DNA of 64,000 nucleotides from Cristatella mucedo (Eukaryota > Bryozoa > Phylactolaemata > Cristatellidae). Both the position numbers and the translations under genes were made by a program. Location of the stretch: positions 449,501-513,500 of the forward strand of contig WPIO01000124.1 in assembly GCA_009760855.2 (NCBI GenBank). Direction: 5' to 3'. Each line of letters opens with the position of its first letter. The first letter of the stretch is position 1. The notes under the pieces are model-generated. The model ran no database searches. It had not been told where the DNA came from and was given only the letters and a program-made list of their open reading frames with translations. Shown here piece after piece: positions 13,312 through 25,562 of the stretch.

Positions 13312-13825
13312 TGGCAAGGCGCGACAGTTCGCAATGGCCGAACGAGCCACCACTCGGATACTGGCTGGCCTTCGCCTGAGCACCGCATCGACAGCGCGCC
13401 GGACCCGGAGGCACCCGAATAGGGTGACGGTCCGCTCCGTCGCTAAGCGATTCCGTCGACGCCGCGCGCGACTCACGTTTCTAGGCCGAGCGTGAGGCGC
13501 CGGCGAACGCCGGGCGGGCCTGCGCTCGCGGCGCGCGCGCGGCGCGTGCTCCCTCGTGCGCGCCGCCGTAAAAGGTCGCGTTCCTTCGGCGAGTCCGGCT
13601 CGAGCTTCTACTTCTACCGCTACTTCGGCGCGCCGTCGAGCGCCGGGGCGGCACCTGGAGCTGCGGCGGGCTCGCGGCGGGCTCGCGGCGGACGGCTGCG
13701 GGTTGGGCGGGCGATAATGAGAACACCGCGGTCCATTGTGGCGAGGCACAAAAACCGCGCTCCACTTGGAGGTGCACGGCTCGACTTGCGCCGTATCGCG
13801 AGCGGATCGAGGCCGCGCCCGCGCT

Positions 13826-13856
<31 letters not shown>

Positions 13857-15010
13857 AGGCAGATCGGTCGGCCTCCTCAGAGCGCCCAGCGGAGACGCGT
13901 CGGCGCTCGGGCGCGCGTCTCCGCCGAGCGAGCGAGTTGCTCCGCCGCACAGGTCGACGCATGCCTATCGATTCGCGCGGTCCGGCCGCGGCCTATAGAC
14001 GTGCATCGGTGGAGCCGCCTCAGCCGCGCTCAGCAGCTCCGTTCTCCACCCACCCGGATGATGCTGGATTGGCCGAACGACTCGCAGCTAGGCAGCCGGT
14101 AGATGACGGGCGCAGGCGAAACGGGTCGGTCGGACGAAGTCCTCTGCGGCCGAAGTCCTCTGCCGCCGAAAAGCCTCGGCGCATTCCGCGAGCGAGCGCT
14201 GCCCACATCGCGCCGAGCGGCGCCGTTTTTCTTGGCTCAATCGGACGCCGACTATCGCGCGCCCGGTCCGCCCCGCCTGACCCGCGAGCCTGACCGCGCG
14301 TGCAGGCGCGCTCGAAAACCCGACCCTTGCTACGTCGGCCCTTGTCGCGCGCTATCTTCCTTCGGCTATCCGACGGACGGCCGAGCTCGAGGCGAGAGCC
14401 TCGGTCTGCTGCCGGTCTTGCTTCGCCTGGCTAGGGCCGGGCCTCTGCCAGGCAAGGCGCCGCGCTCCAAGTCCCGCTGGCTCTGCTCTAGCCGCCGGCG
14501 CCGCTCGCTGAATGACTCTCTCGCTCGCGCGCTTGCCCGACGCTGCTCGTCCCGAGGCGCGTCTGCTTCTGCGCCTGTCGCATGCGGCTAGCAGCGCCCG
14601 GCGCGCGGCGGAGGCGAAACCATCGTTGCCTCCGCCGCGCGCCGGGCGCTGCTTGTGCGCCGGACAGCTGGAGGACGCTCTCAGCGCGCCCGCCCGCCCG
14701 CCCGCCCGCCGGCTGCTGCGTTCCGCAGGAGCGCGCGGGGCGTGCGTGCGCACGCGATCGGTCCATTCGCTCCAGGCGTCTCTATCGTTCTCGTTCGGAC
14801 GGCGACCTCATTCAAGCCCGAGCACCGTCGCTGACCCGGAAAGAAGCGAGATAAGGAGCGCAGCGACTTTCCGTCGGAAGCGTCTGCCGCGACTGGTCGG
14901 TCTTGCGGCTCGATTGACGCGCGAGAGCCTTTCTGTGCAGACGCGGAAGAGGTCGAGCCGCAGCTGACTGCTCGAGCAAGCGGTACAAAACTCGCCAGAC
15001 TGAAGCTCTA
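12740..15010. other. Large GC-rich, CpG-dense island; no gene assigned
   Basis: This is about 2.3 kb of very GC-rich sequence with CpG at high density and many open frames in all phases (up to 260 codons at 13180-13962 on the minus strand and 185 codons at 13736-14293 on the plus strand). All are Arg/Ala/Gly/Pro/Ser rich and carry no motif I recognise. The open length is explained by the scarcity of A+T-rich stop codons. By analogy with genes A and B it probably marks the promoter and first exon of an unrecognised gene, strand unknown. Confidence 0.4.
13230..13312. repeat. (GGC)n trinucleotide repeat
   Basis: About 27 uninterrupted ggc units. Depending on frame and strand they would encode poly-Gly, poly-Ala, poly-Arg or poly-Pro. 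No host gene can be shown for them. Confidence 0.95.
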
Positions 15011-16370
15011 CTGCTGTCGTCTCGCGACTCGCTCCCTTTAAACTTACTATAAGCGCTCTCAAGACAGCGCCCAGATGGTCGCTTAATCCTTGGCCACGTC
15101 TTTGGTGGCAAAAGGAAATCCCGCTTAGCCGATCTCAGGTCGCTAAAATCCGGGATAGGGGCCTGTGGAGACTTGACCGCGATCTAAGGTGGCAGAGCGG
15201 TACTTGACAGACAGAGGGAGGGCGAGTAGGACGGAGGCTTTGGAGGACGAGTAGGACGGCGAGTAGGACGAAGGCTTTGGAGGACTGGGAGGCTGCTTCG
15301 AAGGAGAAGCTTTTCGGCTTCCACCCGTGTATTTGGCGCTGGTCGCTGTACCTGTTGCTCCAGCTACGCACCCATGCTACAGAATCGCGTACGCAAGCAG
15401 GCGTGCCTTCAGCCGGTTTCAACTAGCTCTGGACATCCCACAATAGTATCGCGCCACAAGAAATGAATAAGAATGTGCCCCGCTGTCTAAGAAAGTTAGA
15501 GACGTGAGGTCTGTCACGACAGGAGAGCGCCAGACGGGCCGCGATTAGCTGGATAGTCACCGCTGCCAGCTGCACGCACCGGAAGCTACTACTGGAAGCC
15601 GTTGCTTTTAGTCTGGCCACTCACAAACGGCGCCCGGGACAAAGATGATACGTGTCTCATTTTTCAGTTGTCAGCACTGCATCTCCTTGTTCCATACACC
15701 GCTAACTGCTTGCTAGCCGCGCGCATCGAGCGTGCCGCCGCCGCGCCTATAGCTCTCGTAGCTCTTCATTGTTAGTAGAGCGCTGTTATCTGGTAACTGG
15801 ACACTCGAGAACGTTGAGTTTTCCGAAAATAGTGCCCCAAGTTGGCGATCTGCAGCTATCGGCAACTGTTTGAGCAAGGAAATGAGCTATCAGCTCAAGC
15901 ACCTGGCGTCAGCAGGCGAAAGCATTACTTGTAAACAAGCTCTCCCGCAAGATGCACGTCCTATGCATCTGTCAGAATGGCCGGAGGTCAGCTGATTAGC
16001 GCACCTGCAGACGCCCACGTTAGTCTCGCAGCAATCGAACTTGTTCATGAGGAACTTGTTCAGGACAAGCTCGACGAGGCATGCGCTCTCGCCAAGACCG
16101 CCGAGGTCGCTAGATATATGAGACCGTAACAATGCGTTCATCATTCTTCTAGTCCACGCTGTCAGATACAGCGGCCGTTGGCTGCTTGCATTGCTTGCAA
16201 TCGCTTGGCTGTAACACCGGCAGCGTTTCGCATGGTTCTCTGTTGGAAACGTGTTCTATTGGATTCGGACCAAAGAGCTTGTCTCTTACGGTTGTGATCT
16301 GGAAACATTCTTCCGGCTCTTTGACCTATGTCTATGGAAGGCTTCTCGGAGCTTCTCACCTAGTTTAATA
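15011..16370. other. No gene seen
   Basis: GC content falls after 15.0 kb. A repeat of ggacgagtaggacggcgagt type is present at 15220-15270. Short open frames on both strands show no motif or splice-site pairing that I can support. Confidence 0.4.
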
Positions 16371-16371
16371 A

Positions 16372-16660
16372 AGACCGTTGGCGAAAGAAGCCTTTGCTCT
16401 TCAGGCTCTGGACTTTAAAACGAACTTCCGCAATTCTTGAGCAAAGCCATTTATTCTCGTGCTGCCGACTGTGGCACATTTTTTCCAGCCACCCTAAGCT
16501 GCTATTTCCATACCACTCAGTGCTTCTACTGTTTTCCTGGCTCAGCAATGCTTCTCACTTTCTCTTTGTTGCGTGAGATGAAGTCTGCTGGCTGCCGTAT
16601 GCGCACCGAAAGCCGCTTAGGCTGTGAGCGGGGTATGGCACACTTTCCAGCATTACACCC
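16372..16660 (+). mobile_element. CR1/L2-like LINE family B, 3' fragment
   Basis: The plus strand carries the C-terminal reading (CSSGSGL-type text broken by frameshifts) and 3' sequence that recur at 33400-33680 and 62420-62670. Shared landmarks are ggcacatttttttccagc, a ttgttgcgtgagatgaagtc block, and a gcaccgaaagccgcttaggc block. The fragment is frame-shifted and 5'-truncated. Confidence 0.65.
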
Positions 16661-17880
16661 ATTTAGTCTTTGCTGCCTCGTGGAGTTGTGCATGGAGATA
16701 AATTATACTTATGCAATACGATCTAATTTTCGGTTAGCTACAGCTTCCTGGCTAGCGCCAGTACTCAGCTAAGTGTCACCTTCTCTACTGGCTGCTGCCT
16801 GGGTGCTTGGCAGCCCTGGAGCGTCGGCTACTTATCTGGCTTATCAGTGGCAGTCCCTGGCAGCATCTGGGAGCAGGACCGAGATAGCGTTAGAGTAAAA
16901 GAGCAAAGGTCAATATGAACAAGCAGCCTGGCACTGTGTCGGGTCCCACTAACAACTTCAAACTGCAACCAGTGATCCAATTAAAATTTCCAAAATCGGC
17001 ACCGAAAAGTTACGGTTTTGGTTTCATACTGTAGAAAACGGATTTTCGAGTTTATTCACACAATTTCACGGAATTTCACCTTCGTATTCTAATGCAAATG
17101 GCCTCCAACCGCAGCACGACCCAGCCAGTGATTCAGCACTTTCGCTGGAGGCTGTTTGTTTCGAACGAGACCGTAAATTTTGCAGTTTGCCAGACAGTTT
17201 GCGATAATGTTTGCCATTATTTTCATTGTTTCCAAAGGTGTGAGCATTCACCGTATTCACGTCGAAGAAGCATCGAGCAGACCTGCTGTCAGTCATCGCT
17301 GTGCAGTAACCGAGGCTTACGCTCAGCGCGTTAGATTATACTCCAAAGGGCGCTAAGGCCTTAGGGACGGCTTCAGTTTTCTGCTAACGAGAAGATTTAG
17401 TTCTAGAAAAGTGCAGTGAGATTTGCGTCATTCGCAAAAACCAACATTTTCTTACGGACGATGTATTGTCAGGCAGCATCGAACAAATCGCCGGTTTAAG
17501 AGTGCCTTCCGGAGGCTGGGGAAAAGTTCGATGATGATGCAGCCAGTGGTTTATGGAAGAGAGGAAGATGGCCATCACGCAGCAGCAGCAACAACAGATT
17601 GCTACTCACTTTCGCTGCTGCAATGGTGCCCATTTCGTGCCACATGTACTATGGATAGATAGCTTCAGGGTTAGAGGACAATCATCTATCGTGCCGACAC
17701 CACACGCAGAGACTAGCGCCTGACTCTGTCCGGCGCGGTGCTTCTCTGCTGGACGACCAGAGCCTATTCTGAATACGTTAGGCTCTTTAACTACTACTTA
17801 AAGTGAGCATTGAAAAAATAAATCAGCTAAGTCCGCTAACCAGTCAGATAATTCTCCACTCATTCATTGATGTCGAACTG
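16661..17880. other. No gene seen
   Basis: Ordinary AT/GC balance with no recognisable element, exon or simple repeat. It separates two LINE insertions. Confidence 0.4.
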
Positions 17881-17989
17881 ATTTGCTACAGGCGAACTTC
17901 AAAAATGGCATCTTTAAATGTCTTGATCATCCGAAAATTCACTAAAGCGGCAATGCAGAAGTTATAGAGTCCAAAACTAGTGAAGTAGC

Positions 17990-20530
17990 TCCTCACGCGG
18001 CACCGCTTGACTCCCAGGTACATCCGGCTGCATCCGGTTGTGGAGCACGGTCGCAAAAAGCCAATTATTACCAAATCCTGCTTATCTGACCACATGCAGA
18101 TCTCATCCAATCTACAGTGTGTGCCCACATTCTCCTCTAAAATAACCTGTGAATCGCGAAACCTCAAGACCCTCGACATCGATGCTATCCGTGCGAGAAT
18201 ATCTGCTTCGACTCTGCTGCTCAGTCCTCCCTCCGTTCTGTCATCATTGGTAGATAGCTACAACAAGACACTAGCTGACACGCTCGACGAGTTTGCACCT
18301 CTGACAAAGCGCACTGTGCGCCCCTGTCCAAACGGCCTATGGTTTACCACAGACATTAAACTAGCCAGGTCTACTAAACAAAAGCTTGAAAAAGCATACA
18401 AAACATCCGGACTAACTGTTCATCGACAGGCATATGAAGACTACTGTAAGTCGTACCAATCGATCCTAGCAAAGGCCAAGTATAGCTTCTATAGAAACAT
18501 TGTTGAATCACAGATGCACAATCCAAAAATGCTGATATCGACAAGAAACCATCTCCTCAACCGTTCCAAGATTAGCTCCTTACCTGATGATCCTTGTGAT
18601 GATCTAGCCGATCGCTTCAATCGATTATTTGTGCAGAAGATAGACAAGATCAGGGAATCCATCCCTGCGATGACAACCTCCCCACTAGAATGCTGTTCCT
18701 CGGTTCCTGGCTGCACCTCAATGCCTGCATTTAAGCAAGTCACTAGTGATCTAGTCCTAAAGTTCGTATCGCAATCAAAGAAGACAACAAGTCCACTGGA
18801 CCCTATTCCCACTGTCCTGCTCCTACGTTGCATTGATCTGCTGCTGCCATGCATAACTAACATCATTAATATGTCATTAGCCTCAGGTCATGTCCCAGCA
18901 CCTTTCAAAAAAGCTGTAGTCAGGCCTCTCCTCAAGAAAGCAACACTTGACCAAGAGAACTTGAGCAAGTACCGCCCGATCTCCCTTCTACAATTTCTAT
19001 CAAAGACACTGGACCGGGTCGTGGCAGACCAGCTAAACTCATATATCGAAACCTCACACCTTGCTAGTAAGTTCCAGTCCGGCTTTACAGCTAATCACTC
19101 CACAGAGTCAGCATTGCTTAGGGTATACGACGACCTACTTAGGAATGCAGACATGGGTAGAGTGTCTCTGCTTGTTTTGCTCGATCTTTCGGCAGCTTTT
19201 AACACCATCGATCACAAAGTTCTTCTAGAGCGCCTCTAATCACGCCTGGGCATCATTGGCACTGCTCTGCAGTGGTTCAGGTCCTATCTCAGTGGGAGAC
19301 TCCAGAGTATTGACGTGAATGGACAAAGATCATCTGAAGTACCTCTGAAATATGGAGTACCTTAGGGCTCCGTGCTAGGTCCGGTACTTTTCATGGTTTA
19401 TACTCTCCATCTTGCTGATGTGATTGCCAAGCACAATCTAGGCTTTCACTTCTATGCGGATGACACTCAGTTGTAGCTTTCCTTTGATCCCTCACAGCCT
19501 TCGAGCACCTCAAATTCTCTCAACTCACTTGCTGCAATTATTGATGACATTCGCACATGGATGGCAGCAAATTTCCTAAAACTAAACGACGACGAAACTA
19601 ACTTACTAGTTATTGGAAAACCCAGTGTGATTCAGAAATTGGAAAGGATGACGCTCAAAATTGGCTCTCCAGTTGAATCAGCTCGAAATCTAGGTGTCAT
19701 ATTCCAAAGCGACCTCTCGTTAGACGACCATATCAGCTCCACAGTCAAATCTGACTATTTTCAGCTTCATAATATTGCTAAAATTCGGGCATGTTTAGAT
19801 AAGGATACCAAGTCTAAGTTGGTCCATGCATTCGTGACATCTCGTCTCGACTTCTGCAACTCACTGCTTACTGGCCTACCAGCATGTGCGATCAGACGAT
19901 TGCAGCTGGTGCAAAACTCTGCAGCTAGGCTTGTCAGTCGTGAGCGTCGCAGTTGCCACATTACTCCACTTTTTGCCGACCTGCATTGGCTCCCAGTCAA
20001 GCAACGAATTGACTTCAAGGTCTTGTCACTCACTTTTAGGTCCCTTCAATCTATGGCTCCAGCCTATCTCTCCGACATACTCCCCCATCAGGCCAAGCAT
20101 CGTACCACCCGCTTTTCGGAATCCAACAGTCTACAAATACCTCGTACTAACCTCAAATCCTTTGGAGACCGTGCATTTAGTTCGTATGCTCCCAAAGCCT
20201 GGAACTCCCTCCCGACCTGCGTCAGAACATCCCCTGACCTGGCTACATTTAAAAAGAACTTAAAACACACCTATTTAGGACAGCATTTAGTGGGTCCCTA
20301 TGATTCGTGCATCACGTGCTTATGCGTGCTGACACTGTGCATGCTGCCACTGACCACATTTGCATGCTGACCCTGTGCATGTCACCCCTAACCATTTTAT
20401 TCATTTTGTTTGTTTTTCAAGCATGAGTTTACTTACCATTTAATTGCATTTCCCTTTGTAGCAAATGTAAAGCGCCTAGAAAGAGATTAAGTTCTCTGAG
20501 GGCGCTTTATCAAGTACATTATTATTAAAT
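17990..20530 (+). mobile_element. CR1/L2-like LINE family A, longest copy (endonuclease end, reverse transcriptase, 3' tail)
   Basis: One continuous frame from 18007 to 20370 encodes the end of the apurinic-like endonuclease (LSDHM near 18088, the SDH motif), a linker, and the reverse transcriptase. RT landmarks are YRPISLLQFLSKTLDRVV, then DLSAAFNTIDH, then a PxGSVLGP segment and FYADD near 19452-19466. The C-terminal conserved segment HWLPVKQRIDFKV...FGDRAFSSYAPKAWNSLP follows. Three in-frame stops interrupt it (19237-19239, 19363-19365, 19474-19476), but there are no frameshifts, so the copy is young yet dead. The tail gtaaagcgcctagaaagaga...gagggcgctttatcaagtac ends in attatta. The 5' end is missing. 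Confidence 0.9.
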
Positions 20531-20985
20531 AATATCAGGCAGTTTTGCACAATCCCTTGCCGTCGCACGACAAGGTTTGTAATGGCGATTAAGTCAGCAA
20601 TGTACCTCAATTAAATCACTCAGCTACGCCTTTCTGCGCTTTTACTTGAAGCAACTTTCGAGCACTGTTAATCCCGGGGCTTTCCGAGGCTAAATAATGG
20701 ACGCCATTGTATGACCGATAGAATAACGGCGTAGGCTGTCCTCTGTAAACTGACTATCGCATGCGGCTAAGTCGACGCTGGTCAGCCCCAGCTGTTTGTT
20801 CTAGCTGTTGCGACGATGAAGACTCAGAGAAACCGCAAACGCGTGTTCACTCCTTAGCAAATACAGATAACGAGGACCAACAAATTTAGGCGCTCACCTT
20901 TAATGACCGCGTTTGTGGGCTCGAGCCCCGCGTTATACGTAAAGCGCCTGGATAGTAAAGAAAATGCATATCATATTATATTATA
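20531..20985. other. No gene seen
   Basis: Short stretch between the LINE and the AC repeat. A tRNA-B-box-like gggctcgagcccc occurs near 20917-20930 but has no recognisable SINE body after it. Confidence 0.4.
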
Positions 20986-20987
<2 letters not shown>

Positions 20988-21070
<83 letters not shown>

Positions 21071-21071
21071 G
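20988..21071. repeat. (AC)n(AT)n compound microsatellite
   Basis: About 60 bases of (ac)n pass directly into about 24 bases of (at)n. Confidence 0.95.
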
Positions 21072-23550
21072 TATGTTGGACCTGCAACTGCTTACTGTGC
21101 TGAATGATCTGTGCGATTCAAAGGTGTTTTATACACAGGTTTTTAAAACAACTGTTTAATACAGCCCAAAAATCAGTTACGCAGTACGAATCGATACCTC
21201 TACTACTGACTGCTGAGTAGTCAGGACTGCTTAGTGGCTTTGTTGGTAGCGGCCACTTCCCGTACAGGGCCCTTTACATTCGGTCGAGTCACGTGACTCA
21301 GCCCCCCCCCCTACTCGGTCCTGCCAAACCGTAACTTGCCGACGCTGTCGAAGGCTGTCGTCCAACTAGCTAGCTCGCCGCAGTCACTCGCGATGCCGAG
21401 AGAGAAGGACCCTATCTGGGAGCGCTTCGGAGACGTTGAGAAAGCTGAGTCCGGTGAGACTGCCTGACCGCGAGCCGCAAAGCCTGCGGTCGGTCAGGCA
21501 GCGATAGCGGTAGTAGCGCGGCTCCATGCTCATTGGAGAAGGTTCAAGAAATGGCTCTAGAGCCGTCGGACCACTCGATCCTATTTAACAGTAAAATATA
21601 TTTTTTTTTGAAGATCCCCTCTTGTACAGCTTACAATAGTGTTTTCCTATAATTCAGCTGGATTTTTCCTTAAACTTGAGAGAGATCGTTGAGTAGTCAT
21701 TGAAACAGTTGTACTCAATCAGTCTGATATTGGTCGACGTTGTCTGGATTTCGGACTCGGCACTCAGTGTCTTCTCCAGTTTAGACTTGTGTATGCTGTC
21801 TGGATCGAGAGATGGTCATCAAATATATTCACCTTAATCTAGGTCAAGGCACCTGAACCGCTCTGCCAAACCAGCGAGGCATGACCATGGCAAGCCTGTT
21901 CTCACATATTCCAAACTTCGTTGACAGTAGTCACCAGCTGGTCACAGTCGCTGAGCTTTACACTGATTTATGGTGAACACATTTTATATTTCGACCATTA
22001 GGGCTGAAAGCAAACTATTTAATAATCATCCAAAAAAGACACGATGACGAACGTGTATTGGTGTACGACATGTTGTATCCTTTGTTTTTACGCCAATATG
22101 AAAGGTTTACGACACGGGAGAGGTTGTAACTCAAGACATCGTCACACGTCAGCAGATATTTTGACCATGTTCTCAAAGTGCAGCTGATTGAAATGAGCTC
22201 CTCCTCGACAAATCAACATAAAAGCGTGAAAGTCTTTGGAAAAACTCCTTCCGCACGCCAGCAGAGTTCCTTTAGCAAAGGAGACATTGAGCTGCATAAG
22301 TTGCAGACGCACCTGGAGGGAGTAAGCCCGCCCTTTCGTTGATACGTGCCTTAAAACTATTAAGCAACCGGTTGCTATTCCGGAGCCGTTGAAGTACGCT
22401 CTACGCATTTATCGGAAAGATATGCAGATAGGTTGCGCGAAATATGTCCATCATTCGTTATTCTATACAAGTAAATTGATGCTCATCACTAGTTATGCAT
22501 ATTGTTCCGTCCCTATATACGACTGTCTTCAGTGAACCTACCCAATCTCATAGAATAATGTTCGTCTTTAGAGGCCAGGAAAAGTTTATCACATGGATGA
22601 GTAAGGCTAAATATCTACGAGTCCAAGCAGCGACTCCTAGCAACCGGCGTGGTACATACAGGCGCACACAAAAATGGTTTCGCGTGCGCCTACCAGTCTC
22701 CAGATAGAGATAGCAGCTCTGATCGGTATGCGATGTGTTTCGTCTCTGTTTCCGCTTGCCACCCATTTAACTTTCTTGCTCATGTCTGCAATTTACCTTC
22801 TGGTATGCCATGAGGTCAGCGTCCAAGTGTCAAAGCCGCATAATGCTGAGGTCTTGGAGGATTTTCCAGATTCAAAACCCGGAGGAGAATCTGCTCACGA
22901 CACAGATCAGAAAAAGTGAAGTCGTGCAGTTGGTTGTACTAAAATATATTTCTGTAGCATTCCTGTTCCAAAAAAAACTTGACGCGTAATATTTTACCAC
23001 TAAACAGCCAAATTTGTAAAAAAATACAACTACTAAATACGTGAGTTTTTTTCTAGCCTACCACGCACAGCACAACTCCATGTAACGCAGCCTAGTTTGT
23101 TGAAACTATTCATATAAACCATGGCAGAGCTCGGATTTTCATCTAGGAGATGCCAAGAATCTGCACGCATTGTATGCATGGGCAAGACCCATAAGATTGT
23201 CATGTAGGCGAGGTTTGACCCACAATTAATGAATGATTATAGCGCAAAATTATAGTGCTTAGTCCGCATGAACTCGGCGGTTGCTCAAAGAGTTGAATTA
23301 ACACATAACTCCGTCGTCGCTGACGGTTGAGGGCGTAGGATAAAGGGAGTGGCCCAGATTGCTGCCACGCTATGTTGGCGAAGGGGGGTGGGAGGGGCTA
23401 ATTACCCTCCTGCCCCCCAAGCTTTGCCACTGCATGCGAACTAGTTTCTTGGTAATTGAACTCGGAAGCCTTCCTACCGACAGTACTCTGCCAAGCGGAT
23501 AAAGCCGAATGGACGAATACATCTGGTCTCTAGTCCTATATTGTTCTATA
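21072..23550. other. No assignable gene; one weak open frame
   Basis: No repeat family is recognised here. A plus-strand frame at 22674-22919 encodes 81 residues with a hydrophobic centre (HLTFLLMSAIYLLVCHEV) and a charged, acidic C-terminus ending in DQKK. It could be a small membrane protein exon, but without splice or conservation evidence I do not call it a gene. A run of C bases lies at 21302-21310. Confidence 0.35.
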
Positions 23551-23554
23551 CAAC

Positions 23555-23690
23555 CCAAGGTTAGCTGCTAGCACTTTACGACCTAGGTCGTTCGGGTTCG
23601 AGACCCGCAGCAACCAATACTTTACTGTCGGCTGCAAGGTACAAAGGCCGCTTAGTCTCTGCAGCTGCTAAATTAAAGAGGTTTTTCAAT
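23555..23690 (+). mobile_element. Old tRNA-derived SINE copy 5
   Basis: A tRNA-like head with B box gggttcgagacccg (about 23596-23609), followed by accaatactttactgtcggctgcaag and ...cagctgctaaatta, matches the layout of the SINE family with many substitutions. Confidence 0.6.
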
Positions 23691-23893
23691 CATTAGATCT
23701 TTAATTTAAAGTAGACCAAACTTTACGACGCCTGTACAGTAATGATAAATATAGCTTCTAGGTTCGTCTTTACGTACGATATATTTGGTCACGTGTCATC
23801 TGTGCTTGGAGCTGCGATGGCTGGCGATTAAGCAGCAGTCGTATAGCGACAGCTTTTATGCTGCCACGCATAGACCACCACGATTAGCAATAA

Positions 23894-25198
23894 TAATAAT
23901 AATAGTGCACTTGATAAAGCGCCATCAGAAAACTTAATATCTTTCTAGGCGCTTTAGATTTGCTGCAGAGGGAAATGCAATTGAATGGTAAGTAAAATTA
24001 TGTTTGAAAAACAAAATAAATACTACGGTCAGGGGTGACATGCACAAGGTCAGCATGCAAATGTGGTTAGTGGCAGCATGCAGTGTCAGCACGCATAAGC
24101 ACACCAAGGACGAATCACAGGGACCTACTAAATGCTGTCATAAATAGGTGTGTTTTTATGTTCCTTTTAAATGTGGTCAGGTCAGGGGATGTTCTGACGC
24201 AGGTCGGGAGGGATTTCCAGGCTTTGGGAGCATACGAACTAAATGCACGGTCTCTAAAGAATTTAAGGTTTGTACGAGATATTTGTAGACTGTTGGATTC
24301 CGAAAAGCGGGTGGTACGATGCTTGGCCTGATGGGGTAGTATATCGGAGAGATAGGCTGGAGCCATAGAATGAAGGGACGTAAAAGTGAGGGACAAAACC
24401 TTGAAGTCAATCCGTTGCTTGACTGGTAGCCAGTGCAGGTCGGCGAGAAGTTGAGTAATGTGGCAACTGCGACGCTCACGACAGACAAGCCTAGCTGTAG
24501 AGTTTTGCAGCAGCTGCAATCGCCTGATCGCACATGCTGGTCGGCCAGTAAGAAGTGAGTTGTAGAAGTCGAGACGGGATGTCACAAATGCATGGACCAA
24601 GTTGGACTTGGTATCCTTATCTAAACAAGCCCGAATTTGAGCAATGTAATGACGCTGAAAATAGGCAGATTTGACTGTGGAGCTGATATGGTCGTCTAAC
24701 GAGAGGTCACTTTGGAATACGACACCTAGATTTCGAGCTGATTCGACTGGAGATATGCTGGCAGAGCCCTTTTTGAGGGTCAGCCTTTCCAATCTCTGAA
24801 TCACACTGGGTTTGCCCATAACTAGTAATTTAGTTTTATCATCGTTTAGTTTTAGGAAATTTGCTGCCATCCATGTGCGAATGTCATCAATAATTGCAGC
24901 AAGTGAGTTGAGAGAATTTGAGGTGCTCGAAGGCTGGGAGGGATCAAAGGAAAGCTACAACTGAGTGTCATCCGCATAGAAGTGAAAGCCTAGATTGTGC
25001 TTGGCAATCACATCAGCAAGATGGAGAGTATAAACCATGAAAAGTACCGGACCTAGCACGGAACCCTGAGGTACCCCATATTTCAGAGGTACCTCGGATG
25101 ATCTTTATCCATTCACGTCAATACTTTGGAGTCACCCACTGAGATAGGACCTGAACCACTGCAGAGCAGTGCCAGTGATGCGCAGGCGAGATGAGGGT
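23894..25198 (-). mobile_element. CR1/L2-like LINE family A, 5'-truncated copy
   Basis: The minus strand carries an open frame at 24115-24870 that starts inside ORF2 (MAANFLKLNDDKTKLLVMGK) and runs through the C-terminal conserved segment. The 3' tail follows, ending in ttattattattattg at 23890-23900. Upstream, the frame continues to about 25198, where similarity stops abruptly. The codon after ...ACTCAGTTG is a TAG stop, the same nonsense change as in the copy at 19474. Confidence 0.88.
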
Positions 25199-25379
25199 CT
25201 TTCAAATCCAACTGAACTAATTTACCAGTTTCAGCCACCTTTTGCACTCCAGTCGTCTCATGATAATTAGCTCCATCGTTATTTAGCGTAAAGACGATTC
25301 GTAGCAGAAGCTCTTTCACACACAGTTCTAGGCTTTCAAGCTCACACAATTCAAGTGAAACAAAATATTCTGCCTCGCC

Positions 25380-25562
25380 TCAGAGTAGTGCACACCCTTC
25401 GTCGCCATCCTACTTCAATACTTCCTTCTACTTACTTCAACAACTTTTCTCGTTTTACAGCTATGATGCTCAGTCTCTTTTCGTGTGACACAAAATCTTT
25501 TGGATATCATCTGCGCACCAAAAGCCGCTTAGACTTTGATATCGGTATAAAAAGCTCTTAGG
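25380..25562 (+). mobile_element. LINE family B 3' end remnant
   Basis: The sequence gtgacacaaaatcttttgga and ...catctgcgcaccaaaagccgcttagactttga resembles the family B 3' end (gcgcaccgaaagccgcttag). It is short and diverged. Confidence 0.45.

Noticed and set aside
13180-13962. 260-codon minus-strand frame in the 13 kb island
   Set aside because: It is Arg/Ala-rich and crosses the (GGC)n repeat, with similar-length frames on the opposite strand. This is explained by the GC content.
18007-20370. Host gene encoding a reverse transcriptase
   Set aside because: The sequence occurs in many truncated copies with a common 3' tail and contains three in-frame stops, so it is a LINE.
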